Shown piece after piece: positions 6,611-14,086 of a DNA stretch of 17,577 nucleotides. The stretch's first letter is position 1. Every line of letters begins with the position of its first letter. The notes beneath the pieces are model-generated. The model made no database searches. It saw only the letters and a program-made list of their open reading frames with translations, and was not told where the DNA came from. The DNA comes from CAKZRD01 sp964549155 (GTDB taxonomy: Archaea > Nanobdellota > Nanobdellia > Pacearchaeales > GW2011-AR1), in NCBI GenBank assembly GCA_964549155.1, contig CAZJUG010000020.1:1-17577 (forward strand), read 5' to 3'. The position numbers and the translations under genes were made by a program.

Positions 6611-6982
6611 ATGGCAAAAAATAGTTATAATCTTTGGATAGGAATACTAGTTATTTGTTTAATAGTTCTCATATCTCTTTTATTGTTTATCGAAATGAAT
6701 AGTTCTCCGCAACCTTCTTCTGAGGAATTAGAGCTGAGTAAGATTAGGGAATGTATAAATAAAACACATCTCAAACTTTATGGTAAGGAGAATTCTCAAA
6801 TATTTCTTGCTCAAAAGGAAGAATTAGGTAAAATATTTGATTTTGTTCCTTTTGTTGATTGCAATACCAATAGAGAAGAATGTGTTGGAGTTTTGTTGAT
6901 TCCAGCTTGGGAGATAAATGATCAAATTTATTATGGCTCTTTTTCTAGAGATGTTTTAATTAAACTAATGGAGTGTGACTGA
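6611..6982 (+). CDS. membrane-anchored thioredoxin-fold protein lacking the CxxC site
   Basis: 123 residues. One N-terminal membrane helix (about 8-28, LWIGILVICLIVLISLLLFI) anchors a domain outside the membrane. The domain follows the thioredoxin-like module found C-terminal to VKOR proteins: LKLYGKENSQIFLAQKEELG matches the strand-CPHC-helix segment, FVPFVDC the next strand, then a CVGV turn, the cis-proline IPAW, and IYYGSFSRDVLIKLMEC. Where that module has its CPxC pair, this protein has Glu-Asn-Ser-Gln, so classical disulfide exchange is not expected. The other conserved cysteines (VDC, EEC, MEC) remain and could form structural disulfides. It overlaps the ferredoxin gene by one base (TGATG), so the two are co-transcribed. 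The fold call is by pattern, not search. Confidence 0.65.
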   Translation: MAKNSYNLWIGILVICLIVLISLLLFIEMNSSPQPSSEELELSKIRECINKTHLKLYGKENSQIFLAQKEELGKIFDFVPFVDCNTNREECVGVLLIPAWEINDQIYYGSFSRDVLIKLMECD

Positions 6983-7173
6983 TGGTCTATGAAATAAAAG
7001 TAGATAGGGAAAAATGTATTGGTTGTGGAAGTTGTGAAGCAATTTGTCCAAAGACTTTCTCAATGAAGGATGGAAAGGCAATTGCAAAAAAAGCAACTCT
7101 TGAAAAAATAGATTGTGAAGAAGAGGCAAGGGATTCTTGTCCTGTTGGTGCAATTTCAATAAAACAAAAATAA
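6982..7173 (+). CDS. single-cluster [4Fe-4S] ferredoxin
   Basis: 63 residues, a soluble one-electron carrier. C12-x2-C15-x2-C18 and C53 (in DSCPVGAI) provide the four ligands of one [4Fe-4S] cluster. C22 (before Pro23) and C45 occupy the places that form a disulfide in Thermotoga-type ferredoxins, which the whole sequence resembles in length and spacing. There is no second cluster. Its ATG overlaps the stop of the thioredoxin-like gene. The redox partner is not evident; the CCG-domain protein at 8296 is the only other Fe-S protein in the window, but it is in a separate transcription unit. Confidence 0.93.
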   Translation: MVYEIKVDREKCIGCGSCEAICPKTFSMKDGKAIAKKATLEKIDCEEEARDSCPVGAISIKQK

Positions 7174-7191
7174 AATTTCAATTAAATAAAA

Positions 7192-7197
7192 GGAGGT
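7192..7197 (+). promoter_or_regulatory. strong Shine-Dalgarno before small membrane protein gene
   Basis: GGAGGT, 3 nt before ATG 7201. It marks this as an internal operon gene translated from a leadered mRNA, unlike the leaderless first genes. Confidence 0.8.
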
Positions 7198-7200
7198 AAA

Positions 7201-7545
7201 ATGCAAGAATTAAAAAAGATTAATTTGGTTTCTTTAGCTAAGATAGCTATGCTCTTTGGGATTCTTTATGGAATCTTTTTTGGCATTCAGATAGGATTCA
7301 TTTCAAATAGTAATCCATTAACATTTGCAGAAGCTACAGAATATGCTGCTCAAGATCCAACTATCGCTTTAACTGCATACATGATTGCACTTGGATGGTG
7401 GGGAATAATCGTTGCACCAATCTTGATGGGAATAAGTTATTTTGTTTTCGGGATAGTAGTTGCTTGGCTTTTCAATATGTTCGTTAAGTTAGTTGGTGGA
7501 ATAAAAATAGAGTTAACTGAAAAAGAAACAAAAAAGAAAAAATGA
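7201..7545 (+). CDS. small membrane protein, unknown function
   Basis: 114 residues. Two clear membrane segments: about 12-34 (LAKIAMLFGILYGIFFGIQIGF) and about 66-94 (IALGWWGIIVAPILMGISYFVFGIVVAWLF, which could be one long or two tight helices). The loop between them is hydrophilic and the tail is Lys/Glu-rich (ELTEKETKKKK). It resembles short membrane proteins often seen in DPANN genomes that share the LxKIAxxFGxxYG opening, but no function can be assigned. It lies 27 bp after the ferredoxin gene with its own Shine-Dalgarno and just before a hairpin terminator, so it ends the operon. Confidence 0.8.
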   Translation: MQELKKINLVSLAKIAMLFGILYGIFFGIQIGFISNSNPLTFAEATEYAAQDPTIALTAYMIALGWWGIIVAPILMGISYFVFGIVVAWLFNMFVKLVGGIKIELTEKETKKKK

Positions 7546-7554
7546 TTTTATTTG

Positions 7555-7580
7555 TCCCTTTATTTTTTAGGGATTTTTTT
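7555..7580 (+). terminator. hairpin terminator after the ferredoxin operon
   Basis: TCCCT (7555-7559) pairs with AGGGA (7569-7573), followed by seven T. It separates the operon from convergent gatD. Confidence 0.65.
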
Positions 7581-7589
7581 ATTTTAAAA

Positions 7590-8219
7590 CTAGAACCCCA
7601 AGGTTTCATTAAACTCTCCAGCTAAGTTCTCTAACATTTTCTCTTTTATCTTCTCAGGAGATTTTGCGAGAATTTTCTGTCCCAAAAGCCATGAGAGTTT
7701 TACAAATGCCGTTTCAGAAAGCATATCTTTGAGGAAGACAATACCTGTTTTTTCAAGTTCTCTTCCAGTAGAATATACATTCTGATTCAATGCTCCATTA
7801 ATTGTCTGAGCTGTTCCGCATACAATAGCTCCTTTTTCAATAACTCTTTTTATTGTTGGTAACCAATTGTGTTCTGACTCTTTTGAAGGGGAATGACCTA
7901 GACCAAACAATTCTAATATAAATCCATTGTAGCCTTCGTTTTGAAGATATTCTAAAATTTTTGGGTTTTGTCCAGGAGTTATTTTTATTAGTGCTACATT
8001 TTCTGAAATNNNNNNNNNNNNNNNNNNNNNNNNNNNNNNNNNNNNNNNNNNNNNNNNNNNNNNNNNNNNNNNNNNNNNNNNNNNNNNNNNNNNNNNNNNN
8101 NNNNNNNNNAGTAATACAATTTCAGAGGTATAACTTTCTAAAACAATTCCTTCCCAGACTTTGTCTTTTGTTCTAAAAGAGACTTTATCTCCAACATTAA
8201 AGGTTTTTTCTGTAACCAT
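7590..8219 (-). CDS. gatD: Glu-tRNA(Gln) amidotransferase subunit D, interrupted by assembly gap
   Basis: GatD is the asparaginase-like subunit of archaeal GatDE; it frees ammonia for conversion of Glu-tRNA(Gln) to Gln-tRNA(Gln). Two parts are visible. Codons 1-36 (8219-8110) have the GatD N-terminal beta domain (GDKVSF, VWEGIVLESYTSEIVL). The last 139 residues (8009-7590) hold the asparaginase C-terminal half with the GatD hallmarks ELFGLGH, TAQTINGALNQNVYSTGREL and DMLSETAFVKLSWLLG. Archaeal GatD is about 430 residues, so some 200-260 residues, including both catalytic Thr motifs and the Asp-Lys pair, fall in the gap; the 100 N must stand for roughly 600-800 bases, or the gene is broken. 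The frame agreement across N is not informative. gatE is not in the window. Confidence 0.93.
   Translation of the reverse strand: MVTEKTFNVGDKVSFRTKDKVWEGIVLESYTSEIVLXXXXXXXXXXXXXXXXXXXXXXXXXXXXXXXXXXISENVALIKITPGQNPKILEYLQNEGYNGFILELFGLGHSPSKESEHNWLPTIKRVIEKGAIVCGTAQTINGALNQNVYSTGRELEKTGIVFLKDMLSETAFVKLSWLLGQKILAKSPEKIKEKMLENLAGEFNETLGF
8010..8109. other. assembly gap (100 N) inside gatD
   Basis: A placeholder of exactly 100 N. Comparison with normal GatD length indicates that far more than 100 bases are missing. Confidence 0.97.
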
Positions 8220-8239
8220 AATTTTACCAGACTAGATGT

Positions 8240-8247
8240 ATATAAAA
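8240..8247 (-). promoter_or_regulatory. gatD promoter (TATA box)
   Basis: Minus-strand TTTTATAT begins 28 nt before the gatD ATG (29 if the preceding C is counted). Confidence 0.6.
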
Positions 8248-8266
8248 GGTTTTGCCTATAGAAAAC

Positions 8267-8274
8267 TTTATATT
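8267..8274 (+). promoter_or_regulatory. promoter of CCG-domain gene
   Basis: TTTATATT begins 29 nt before ATG 8296, which favours this ATG over the TTG two codons upstream. Divergent from the gatD box 20 bp away. Confidence 0.6.
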
Positions 8275-8295
8275 CTTTGATTTTCTTAATTGTCT

Positions 8296-9030
8296 ATGGG
8301 AATAATAAGTTTTTTCAAGAATCTGGGGACAAATACTCTCTATTATCCTGGATGTATGTTGAAATTTGGGATGGAGAAGGAGATGAATAATTATAGGGAA
8401 ATTTTTAATTTGTTAGGTATAGATTTTATTATGATTCCTGAAGAAGTTTGTTGTGGGAGTCCCGTTTACAATGCAGGGTATAGGAAAGATGCAAGAAAAT
8501 TGGCAGAAAAGAATCTTGAATTGTTTAAGTCTAGAAGAGTAACTAAAATAATTACTCCTTGTCCTGGTTGTTATAACATGTTTAAGAATGAATTTCCTAA
8601 ACTTATTCGTGGTTGGGATATTGAAGTTGAACATGCTACTCAAACAATTCTTAAAAAAATCAAACAGAAAAAAGCTAGAAAAGAATTGAATAATGAAATA
8701 GTAACTTATCATGATCCTTGTCATTTGGGGAGGTTTTCTGGGATATACAATGAACCTAGAGAAATAATTAGACTACTTGGGGGAGAACTCAAAGAAATGA
8801 TTCATAATAGGGAAGATGCTTTGTGTTGTGGAGCTGGGGGAGGATTAAGATCAAACTTTCCTGAAATTGCAAAAAAAATAGCAAAAAGAAGAACTCGGGA
8901 AGCCCCAGATGATGCTAAGAAGATTTTAACTCCTTGTGGTCTTTGCAGTGCTAATCTGAAAACAGCTGATGACAGAACTTTAGAGTTTTCAGAGTGGGTT
9001 TTAGAAAGATTGAGGATGAAGTACTTTTAG
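8296..9030 (+). CDS. two-CCG-domain iron-sulfur protein (HdrB/GlpC/LutA-like)
   Basis: 244 residues. Two complete cysteine-rich CCG motifs of the heterodisulfide reductase B type: C20-x31-C52C53-x35-C89-x2-C92 and C142-x34-C177C178-x35-C214-x2-C217. In HdrB such motifs bind non-cubane [4Fe-4S] clusters that cleave disulfides; related domains occur in GlpC, LutA and glycolate oxidase iron-sulfur subunits. The N-terminal ferredoxin domain of GlpC/LutA/HdrD is absent, so it must receive electrons from a separate carrier. No HdrA, HdrC, dehydrogenase or quinone-linked partner is adjacent; the genes after it are tRNA synthetases. It could be a thiol-disulfide reductase subunit or an electron-transfer subunit of an unknown complex. 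The substrate cannot be inferred. Confidence 0.88.
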   Translation: MGIISFFKNLGTNTLYYPGCMLKFGMEKEMNNYREIFNLLGIDFIMIPEEVCCGSPVYNAGYRKDARKLAEKNLELFKSRRVTKIITPCPGCYNMFKNEFPKLIRGWDIEVEHATQTILKKIKQKKARKELNNEIVTYHDPCHLGRFSGIYNEPREIIRLLGGELKEMIHNREDALCCGAGGGLRSNFPEIAKKIAKRRTREAPDDAKKILTPCGLCSANLKTADDRTLEFSEWVLERLRMKYF

Positions 9031-9035
9031 GTAGA

Positions 9036-9043
9036 TTTTTAAA
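9036..9043 (+). promoter_or_regulatory. promoter of glyS-tyrS
   Basis: TTTTTAAA begins 29 nt before ATG 9065. Confidence 0.5.
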
Positions 9044-9064
9044 TTAGAGAATTTTAGAAGGGAT

Positions 9065-10585
9065 ATGGAAAAAAAGAAAGACTTTCAAATTGAGTTGGCA
9101 AAATACCTTGCAGAAAAAGATTTTATATATGGTCCTGAACCTGAATTATATGGTGCGATTGCAGGGTTTTATTCTTATGGTTTGAATGGAAAGGCTATGA
9201 AAAACAAAGTTGAAGCAGTTATTAGAAAAGTTTTTTCTAAAAATGATTTTTTTGAAGTTGAGTTTCCAATTATAACTCCTGAAAAGGTATGGGAAGCTTC
9301 GGGGCATTTAAAGGGATTTAATGATCCAATTATTTCTTGTTCTAAATGTAAGGCTGTTTTTAGAGCTGATAAACTTATTGAAGAACAAACTGAAATTGCT
9401 GCTGATTCTTTTAGTGATGAAAAACTTATTGAAACCATAAAAGATAAAGGAATAAGTTGTCCTAGTTGTAAGGGGCGTTTTATTTTAGAAATAAAAAGAC
9501 AAAGTTTAATGATGAGAACCACAATAGGTTCGGATGCAGTTGCATATTGTCGCCCAGAGACTGCAACAACAACCTATCTTCCATTTAAGAGATATGCCAG
9601 TTTTTTTAGAGAAAAGTTACCATTTACAGTGTTTCAAATAGGCAAGGCATTTAGAAATGAAATCTCTCCCAGACAACATTTATTGAGACAAAGAGAATTT
9701 ACACAAGCAGAATCTCAACTTTTTTTAACAAAAGAACAAAAAGATAACTTTGAGAAGTTTAAGGAAAAGGAAAAAGAAGAGTTGCTTTTGTGGACTGAAA
9801 AGATGCAAAAGGAAGATTCAGAACCTAAACTGATTTCTTTGAAAGAGGCTCTTAGTAAAAAATACTTGAAGAATCAAGCTTATGCTTGGTCTTTATGGCT
9901 AGCTTATAATATCTTTAGATCGATGGGTATTCCTGCAGAAAATATTAGATATAGACAGCATCATTCTGATGAAAAAGCATTTTATGCCGATGATGCATGG
10001 GATTTAGAAGTTAAACTGAATTCTTTTGGTTGGACAGAATTATGTGGTGTTCATGATAGGGGGAATTATGATCTCACACAGCATGCAAGGTTTTCTAAGC
10101 AAGATTTATCTATTCGATTGGAAGATGGTAAAAAGATTGTTCCAGAAGTTATTGAAATTGCCTTTGGGGTTGATAGGTCTTTTTATGCTTTGCTTGATCT
10201 TGCTTTCTTCAGAAGAGAGAATAATGAACAAAAAACTGTTTTGTCATTGCCTACAAACATTGCTCCAATCGAAGTAGGTATTTTACCCCTGGTGAAAAAA
10301 GATGGTCTTTCTGAAAAAGCGGAAGAGGTAGTTGGGATTTTGGAAGACTTTAAGTGTTATTATGATGAATCTGGGAGCATAGGAAAAAGATATACAAGAC
10401 TCGATGCAATAGGAACTCCATTTTGTCTAACAATTGATTATGACACTCTCAAGAACAATGATGCAACTCTGAGGGAGAGAGATTCTGGAAAGCAAATAAG
10501 AATCAAACTAAACGAACTCAAGGAAACAATCAGAAAACTTCTTTCAAAAGAAATTGAATTTGAAAAGGCAGGTAAATTAGTATAA
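9065..10585 (+). CDS. glyS: glycyl-tRNA synthetase, archaeal/eukaryal class II type
   Basis: 506 residues; charges tRNA(Gly) as a homodimer. Class II features: the N-terminal GAIAGFYSYGLNG, WEASGHLKGFNDP, motif 2 FRNEISPRQHLLRQREF at about 197-212, and motif 3 AFGVDRSFYALLDLAF near 367-382; the C-terminal anticodon-binding domain begins at IAPIEVGILPLV. Zinc-ribbon cysteines C92/C95 (CSKC) and C132/C135 (CPSC) flank an insertion. The ELCGVHDRGNYDL segment that forms the glycine pocket region is present. The length is shorter than many archaeal GlyRS (about 570), mainly in the insertions, which suits a reduced genome. Its stop overlaps the tyrS start by one base (TAATG). Confidence 0.97.
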   Translation: MEKKKDFQIELAKYLAEKDFIYGPEPELYGAIAGFYSYGLNGKAMKNKVEAVIRKVFSKNDFFEVEFPIITPEKVWEASGHLKGFNDPIISCSKCKAVFRADKLIEEQTEIAADSFSDEKLIETIKDKGISCPSCKGRFILEIKRQSLMMRTTIGSDAVAYCRPETATTTYLPFKRYASFFREKLPFTVFQIGKAFRNEISPRQHLLRQREFTQAESQLFLTKEQKDNFEKFKEKEKEELLLWTEKMQKEDSEPKLISLKEALSKKYLKNQAYAWSLWLAYNIFRSMGIPAENIRYRQHHSDEKAFYADDAWDLEVKLNSFGWTELCGVHDRGNYDLTQHARFSKQDLSIRLEDGKKIVPEVIEIAFGVDRSFYALLDLAFFRRENNEQKTVLSLPTNIAPIEVGILPLVKKDGLSEKAEEVVGILEDFKCYYDESGSIGKRYTRLDAIGTPFCLTIDYDTLKNNDATLRERDSGKQIRIKLNELKETIRKLLSKEIEFEKAGKLV

Positions 10586-11730
10586 TGGTAAAAAAATTAA
10601 GTGCTGAGGAGAGGTTTGATTTGATAAGCAGGAACACTGAGGAGATAATTGGTGAAGAAGACTTGAAGAAAATGCTTGGTGATGGAGAGAAGTTAAAACA
10701 TTATATTGGATTTGAGATTTCTGGGAAGCCTCATTTAGGGCATGGGCTGGTTTGTATGTCCAAAGTAAAAGACTTGCATGATGCAGGAGTTGATGTTTCT
10801 GTATTTTTGGCAGATTACCATTCATGGATAAACAACAAACTTGGCGGAGATATGGGAATTATTCAGAAAGTGGGAGTTCCTTTTTTTAAGGAAGCATTGA
10901 TTGCTGCTTACAAATGTGTTGGAGGGAATCCTAAAGATTTGAAGTTTGTATTGGGAAGTGAGTTATATCACAATAACGATAAATATTGGCAAACAGTTAT
11001 TGATGTTGCAAAAAATACCACTCTTGCTAGAATGCAAAGAAGTATTACTATCGCTGGTAGGGGCGAAGGAGAAGGAGTTAATTTTGCAATAATGTTATAT
11101 CCTGCAATGCAGGTTGCAGATGTTTTTGAACAAGAGATAAATATTGCTCATGCAGGAAATGATCAAAGGAAAGCACAAGTAATTGCAAGGGATGTTGCTC
11201 TACAAATGAAATACTCTCCACTACTAAATAAGAAGAAAGAAAAAATAAAACCTGTCGCAGTACATGGACATTTAATCTTAGGTTTACAAAAACCATCTGT
11301 CTGGCCAGTTCCAAAAGAAAATTTACAAGAATTATGGAGTCAAATGAAAATGTCAAAATCCATTCCCAGTTCTGCAGTTTATATGGTGGATGGAGAAGAA
11401 GAAGTTAAAAAAAAGATTTCTGGAGCATTCTGTCCAGAAGGTGAAACTAGTTTTAATCCTCTTTTAGACTGGGCAAAATATCTTGTTTTCATAAATGATA
11501 AGTCTTTCTTAGAAATCAAAAGACCTGAGAAGTTTGGAGGGAATAAGACTTATTCTTCTTATGAAGAACTAGAAAAAGATTTCGCTGAGAAAAAACTTCA
11601 TCCAATGGACTTAAAAGCATCTATGATTCTCAAAATAAATGAAATTCTTGCTCCTGCAAGAGAACATTTTGCTAAACCAGAGATTAAGAAGTTAAAAGAA
11701 GAGATGGATAAGTTATTGGTTACTAGATAA
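10585..11730 (+). CDS. tyrS: tyrosyl-tRNA synthetase, archaeal/eukaryal type
   Basis: 381 residues; charges tRNA(Tyr). Class I Rossmann enzyme: HLGH at 50-53 (HIGH motif), the tyrosine-pocket segments YPAMQVADV (172-180) and HAGNDQRKAQVIARDV, and KMSKS at 255-259. The archaeal/eukaryal type is shown by the C-terminal layout and the absence of the S4 domain of bacterial TyrRS. The ATG overlaps the glyS stop, so the two synthetases share one mRNA and translation is probably coupled. A weak Shine-Dalgarno-like GGCAGGT lies 8-15 nt upstream inside glyS. Confidence 0.96.
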   Translation: MVKKLSAEERFDLISRNTEEIIGEEDLKKMLGDGEKLKHYIGFEISGKPHLGHGLVCMSKVKDLHDAGVDVSVFLADYHSWINNKLGGDMGIIQKVGVPFFKEALIAAYKCVGGNPKDLKFVLGSELYHNNDKYWQTVIDVAKNTTLARMQRSITIAGRGEGEGVNFAIMLYPAMQVADVFEQEINIAHAGNDQRKAQVIARDVALQMKYSPLLNKKKEKIKPVAVHGHLILGLQKPSVWPVPKENLQELWSQMKMSKSIPSSAVYMVDGEEEVKKKISGAFCPEGETSFNPLLDWAKYLVFINDKSFLEIKRPEKFGGNKTYSSYEELEKDFAEKKLHPMDLKASMILKINEILAPAREHFAKPEIKKLKEEMDKLLVTR

Positions 11731-11751
11731 AAAAATCTTATCTTCGATAAA

Positions 11752-11759
11752 TATTTAAG
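11752..11759 (+). promoter_or_regulatory. promoter of HD-domain gene
   Basis: TATTTAAG begins 29 nt before ATG 11781. Confidence 0.5.
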
Positions 11760-11780
11760 GCTTATTTCATATAACTATTC

Positions 11781-12395
11781 ATGGACAATTACAAGGAACT
11801 TGTGGATTTTCTTCTAGAGGTTGAAAACTTGAAGAAGACTTATAGGTATAGCACCTGTCCAGAATTTGTAAAAGAAAGCTCAGCAGAGCATTCTTGGGGA
11901 GTTTCTTTTCTTGCTTTATCCTTGGAAAAAGAGGTCAAGGAGGTGGATTTTTTACAAGCACTGAAAATTTGCATTGTGCATGACTTGGCTGAGGCCTTTA
12001 CAGGGGATATTGATTCTTATAGGATTGTGAAGGGAGAGATTACAAAAGAACAAAAACATCTTGAGGAAAGAAAAGTAATGAGAGACATTAAGGAAAATCA
12101 AGACAGGTTTGGCAAGGAATTGTATGAATTGTGGCTAGAATATGAGGAACAAAAAAGTAGGGAGTCTAATCTAGCAAAACTGCTCGACAAATTTGAAGCT
12201 TTAATTCATCTAATCAAGACAGATTATGTTGCGAGAGATGATCAAAGAGAGGCAGAACTTTCTGCTACTTATGCAGATAAAGCGATAGTCAAATTTCCAG
12301 AATTGAAACCTTTTCTCAAAGAGATTAAGAAAAGATTGAGAGTCATTTTAGAAAGGGATGGATTTGAATGGAAGGCAGAATACAGTTTAGAATAA
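11781..12395 (+). CDS. HD-domain 5'-nucleotidase (YfbR/HDDC2-like)
   Basis: 204 residues. Metal-dependent phosphohydrolase; close relatives dephosphorylate deoxynucleoside 5'-monophosphates. The metal and catalytic residues are visible: H37 in SSAEHSWG, H67-D68 in IVHDLAEAFTGDI with E71 and D76, and D136 in KLLDKFEAL. The opening LVDFLLEVENLKKTYR and the length match HDDC2/YfbR proteins. The role would be nucleotide salvage or dNTP pool control. It is 50 bp after tyrS with its own TATA box. The exact nucleotide specificity cannot be read from the sequence. Confidence 0.87.
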   Translation: MDNYKELVDFLLEVENLKKTYRYSTCPEFVKESSAEHSWGVSFLALSLEKEVKEVDFLQALKICIVHDLAEAFTGDIDSYRIVKGEITKEQKHLEERKVMRDIKENQDRFGKELYELWLEYEEQKSRESNLAKLLDKFEALIHLIKTDYVARDDQREAELSATYADKAIVKFPELKPFLKEIKKRLRVILERDGFEWKAEYSLE

Positions 12396-12416
12396 ATTTT
12401 TTTATGATTGAATAAC

Positions 12417-12424
12417 CTTAAAAA
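12417..12424 (+). promoter_or_regulatory. promoter of Ncs6-like pseudoenzyme gene
   Basis: CTTAAAAA begins 29 nt before ATG 12446. Confidence 0.45.
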
Positions 12425-12445
12425 CATCTTCCTCTTAAATCAATT

Positions 12446-12946
12446 ATGGACATGAAAAAAAATCCAATCTGGAAATTTACCAATGGTATTGAATTGAACG
12501 AAAAAGAATTCTTGAATTATATTGAAAGAAAGGTTTTCAAGACAATAAGGAAATATGAGCTGATGAAGGGTTTTGGAGTAAAAGAAATTGCAGTCTCGGA
12601 TTCTGTTGATTTAAATACAAGGGTCTTGAATCATATTTTAAATACCAAGTTTCAAATCAAGAAATCAAAAAGACCTTTTTTCTCCTCTAAGAATTTATCT
12701 GATATCTCAGAAGAAAGGTTCTTGAAAATGTTGGATGGAAATTTTAGAATAAAGAAAAAAACTGAAGAAAAAGGTCCCCTTCATCTTCACTCAGATAAAG
12801 AAATCCAATTATATGCTAAACTCAAGAAGATTAATGGAGAGACAAGAAAGAGAGATAAAGGAATTCAAGAGTTATTTGAGAAATTTATGATTAAAAATCC
12901 GGACTTAGAACATAACATTGTTAATGCATTTGAACAATTGAAATAA
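12446..12946 (+). CDS. reduced, cysteine-free relative of Ncs6/CTU1 (TtcA-family) tRNA thiolases
   Basis: 166 residues, no cysteine. Three blocks recall archaeal Ncs6/CTU1 tRNA 2-thiouridine synthetases: the N-terminal helix FLNYIERKVFKTIRKYELM, which in that family precedes the PP-loop; PLHLHSDKEIQLYAKLKKI, like the family's PL-x(4)-EKE-x-x-LYA-L-KxI; and a C-terminus EKFMIKNPDLEHNIVNAFEQL like its EEKHPxTKFxLLRSFEKL. Between them KEIAVSDSVDLNTRVLNHIL aligns with the strand and helix around the PP-loop, but SGGKDS is replaced by SDSVDLNT. The zinc-finger and catalytic cysteines are absent and the length is about half of the usual 300. It probably cannot activate tRNA with ATP or carry sulfur; a tRNA-binding or partner-regulating role is possible. 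The frame is intact, with its own promoter. The homology is recognised by eye and unverified. Confidence 0.6.
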   Translation: MDMKKNPIWKFTNGIELNEKEFLNYIERKVFKTIRKYELMKGFGVKEIAVSDSVDLNTRVLNHILNTKFQIKKSKRPFFSSKNLSDISEERFLKMLDGNFRIKKKTEEKGPLHLHSDKEIQLYAKLKKINGETRKRDKGIQELFEKFMIKNPDLEHNIVNAFEQLK

Positions 12947-12951
12947 AAGGT

Positions 12952-12959
12952 TTTATAAA
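12952..12959 (+). promoter_or_regulatory. trpS promoter (TATA box)
   Basis: TTTATAAA begins 29 nt before ATG 12981. Confidence 0.65.
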
Positions 12960-12980
12960 CATCATCCAATAAAAAAGAGT

Positions 12981-14060
12981 ATGGAAAACGGGAATATCCT
13001 TACAGACAATAAGAAACTTATAGAAAAGTTTGGGGCTAGTCCTATCTCTAAAATAAAAAATCTTCCAGACCTTTCTGCATTCCAAAATGGTCTAATTTAT
13101 TCTCACAGGGATTTTGATAAGTTTCTAAAGGCTTTGGAAAAAGGAGAGAAATGTGCTATCGTTTCTGGAGTAAATGCTTCTGGAACTCTTCACCTCGGAC
13201 ATAAGACTGTTTTTGATGTAAATCTTTTTCTTCAAAAGAAATATGGTATTCCAATTTTTGTTCCTATTTCAGATGATGAGAGTTATGTTGCAGGAAAAGT
13301 CGAAACTCAAGAAAAGGCATTGGATTTTTCAAAGAAGCTTGCAAGAGAAATGTTAGCTTATGGGTTTGACCCTAAGAAGACAATTTTTATAATTGACCAG
13401 ATCTATACTAATATTTACAATTTAGCAATTAAGCTTTCTAAAAAGATAAACTATTCTGAAATAAAAGCAACATATGGATATTCTCCTGAAAATAACATTG
13501 GACTTCATTTTTATCCAACTGTTCAATCTGCACATATTTTATTCCCTCAGGAATTTGCGAATATAAAAAATGTTTTAGTTCCTATCGGTCCTGATGAGGA
13601 TGCTCATTTGAGAATTTGTAGGGACATTGCTGACAGATCTGGATATCAAAAACCGGCTGTTATCCATGTTAGATTTTTAGAGGGTTTAGATGGGGAAAAG
13701 ATGTCAAAGTCTAGGAATAATGCAATTTTTCTAAATGATGAAATTTCTGTGATAAAAAAGAAAGTTGCAAAAGCAATTTCTGGAGGACAAAAAACTGTTG
13801 AAGAACATAGGAAGCTTGGCGGGAATACGGAACAAGATATGTCTTTCAAATATCTTAAATATTTTTTCTTAGGAGAAAAAGAATCGGAAGATTTAGAAGG
13901 AAGATACAAAAGGGGAGAAATTCTATCTGGGGAAATGAAAAAATTGTTCTTAGATCATTTGATTCCTTTTATAGAAGAGTTTCAAAAAAATGTCAAGTCC
14001 GTAAATGAGAAAGACTTGGAAGAGTGTATCCTAAAAAATAAGTCGGATAGTTCTATCTAG
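12981..14060 (+). CDS. trpS: tryptophanyl-tRNA synthetase, archaeal/eukaryal type
   Basis: 359 residues; charges tRNA(Trp). Class I: VSGVNASGTLHLGH with HLGH at 71-74, the long insertion typical of archaeal/eukaryal TrpRS, PIGPDEDAHLRICRDIADR (202-219), and KMSKS at 240-244 in GLDGEKMSKSRNNAIFLND. The SGGQKTVEEHRKLGGN and FKYLKYFFL segments near 275-305 are also typical. It is a compact version with a short N-terminus. It is transcribed from its own TATA box 34 bp after the pseudoenzyme gene and ends close to a convergent small gene. Confidence 0.96.
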   Translation: MENGNILTDNKKLIEKFGASPISKIKNLPDLSAFQNGLIYSHRDFDKFLKALEKGEKCAIVSGVNASGTLHLGHKTVFDVNLFLQKKYGIPIFVPISDDESYVAGKVETQEKALDFSKKLAREMLAYGFDPKKTIFIIDQIYTNIYNLAIKLSKKINYSEIKATYGYSPENNIGLHFYPTVQSAHILFPQEFANIKNVLVPIGPDEDAHLRICRDIADRSGYQKPAVIHVRFLEGLDGEKMSKSRNNAIFLNDEISVIKKKVAKAISGGQKTVEEHRKLGGNTEQDMSFKYLKYFFLGEKESEDLEGRYKRGEILSGEMKKLFLDHLIPFIEEFQKNVKSVNEKDLEECILKNKSDSSI

Positions 14061-14086
14061 TAAAAATAAAAAATAAGAATAAAAAT

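Noticed and set aside
8290..8295. TTG start for the CCG-domain protein
   Set aside because: ATG 8296 fits the 29-nt TATA spacing and the family's short N-terminus.
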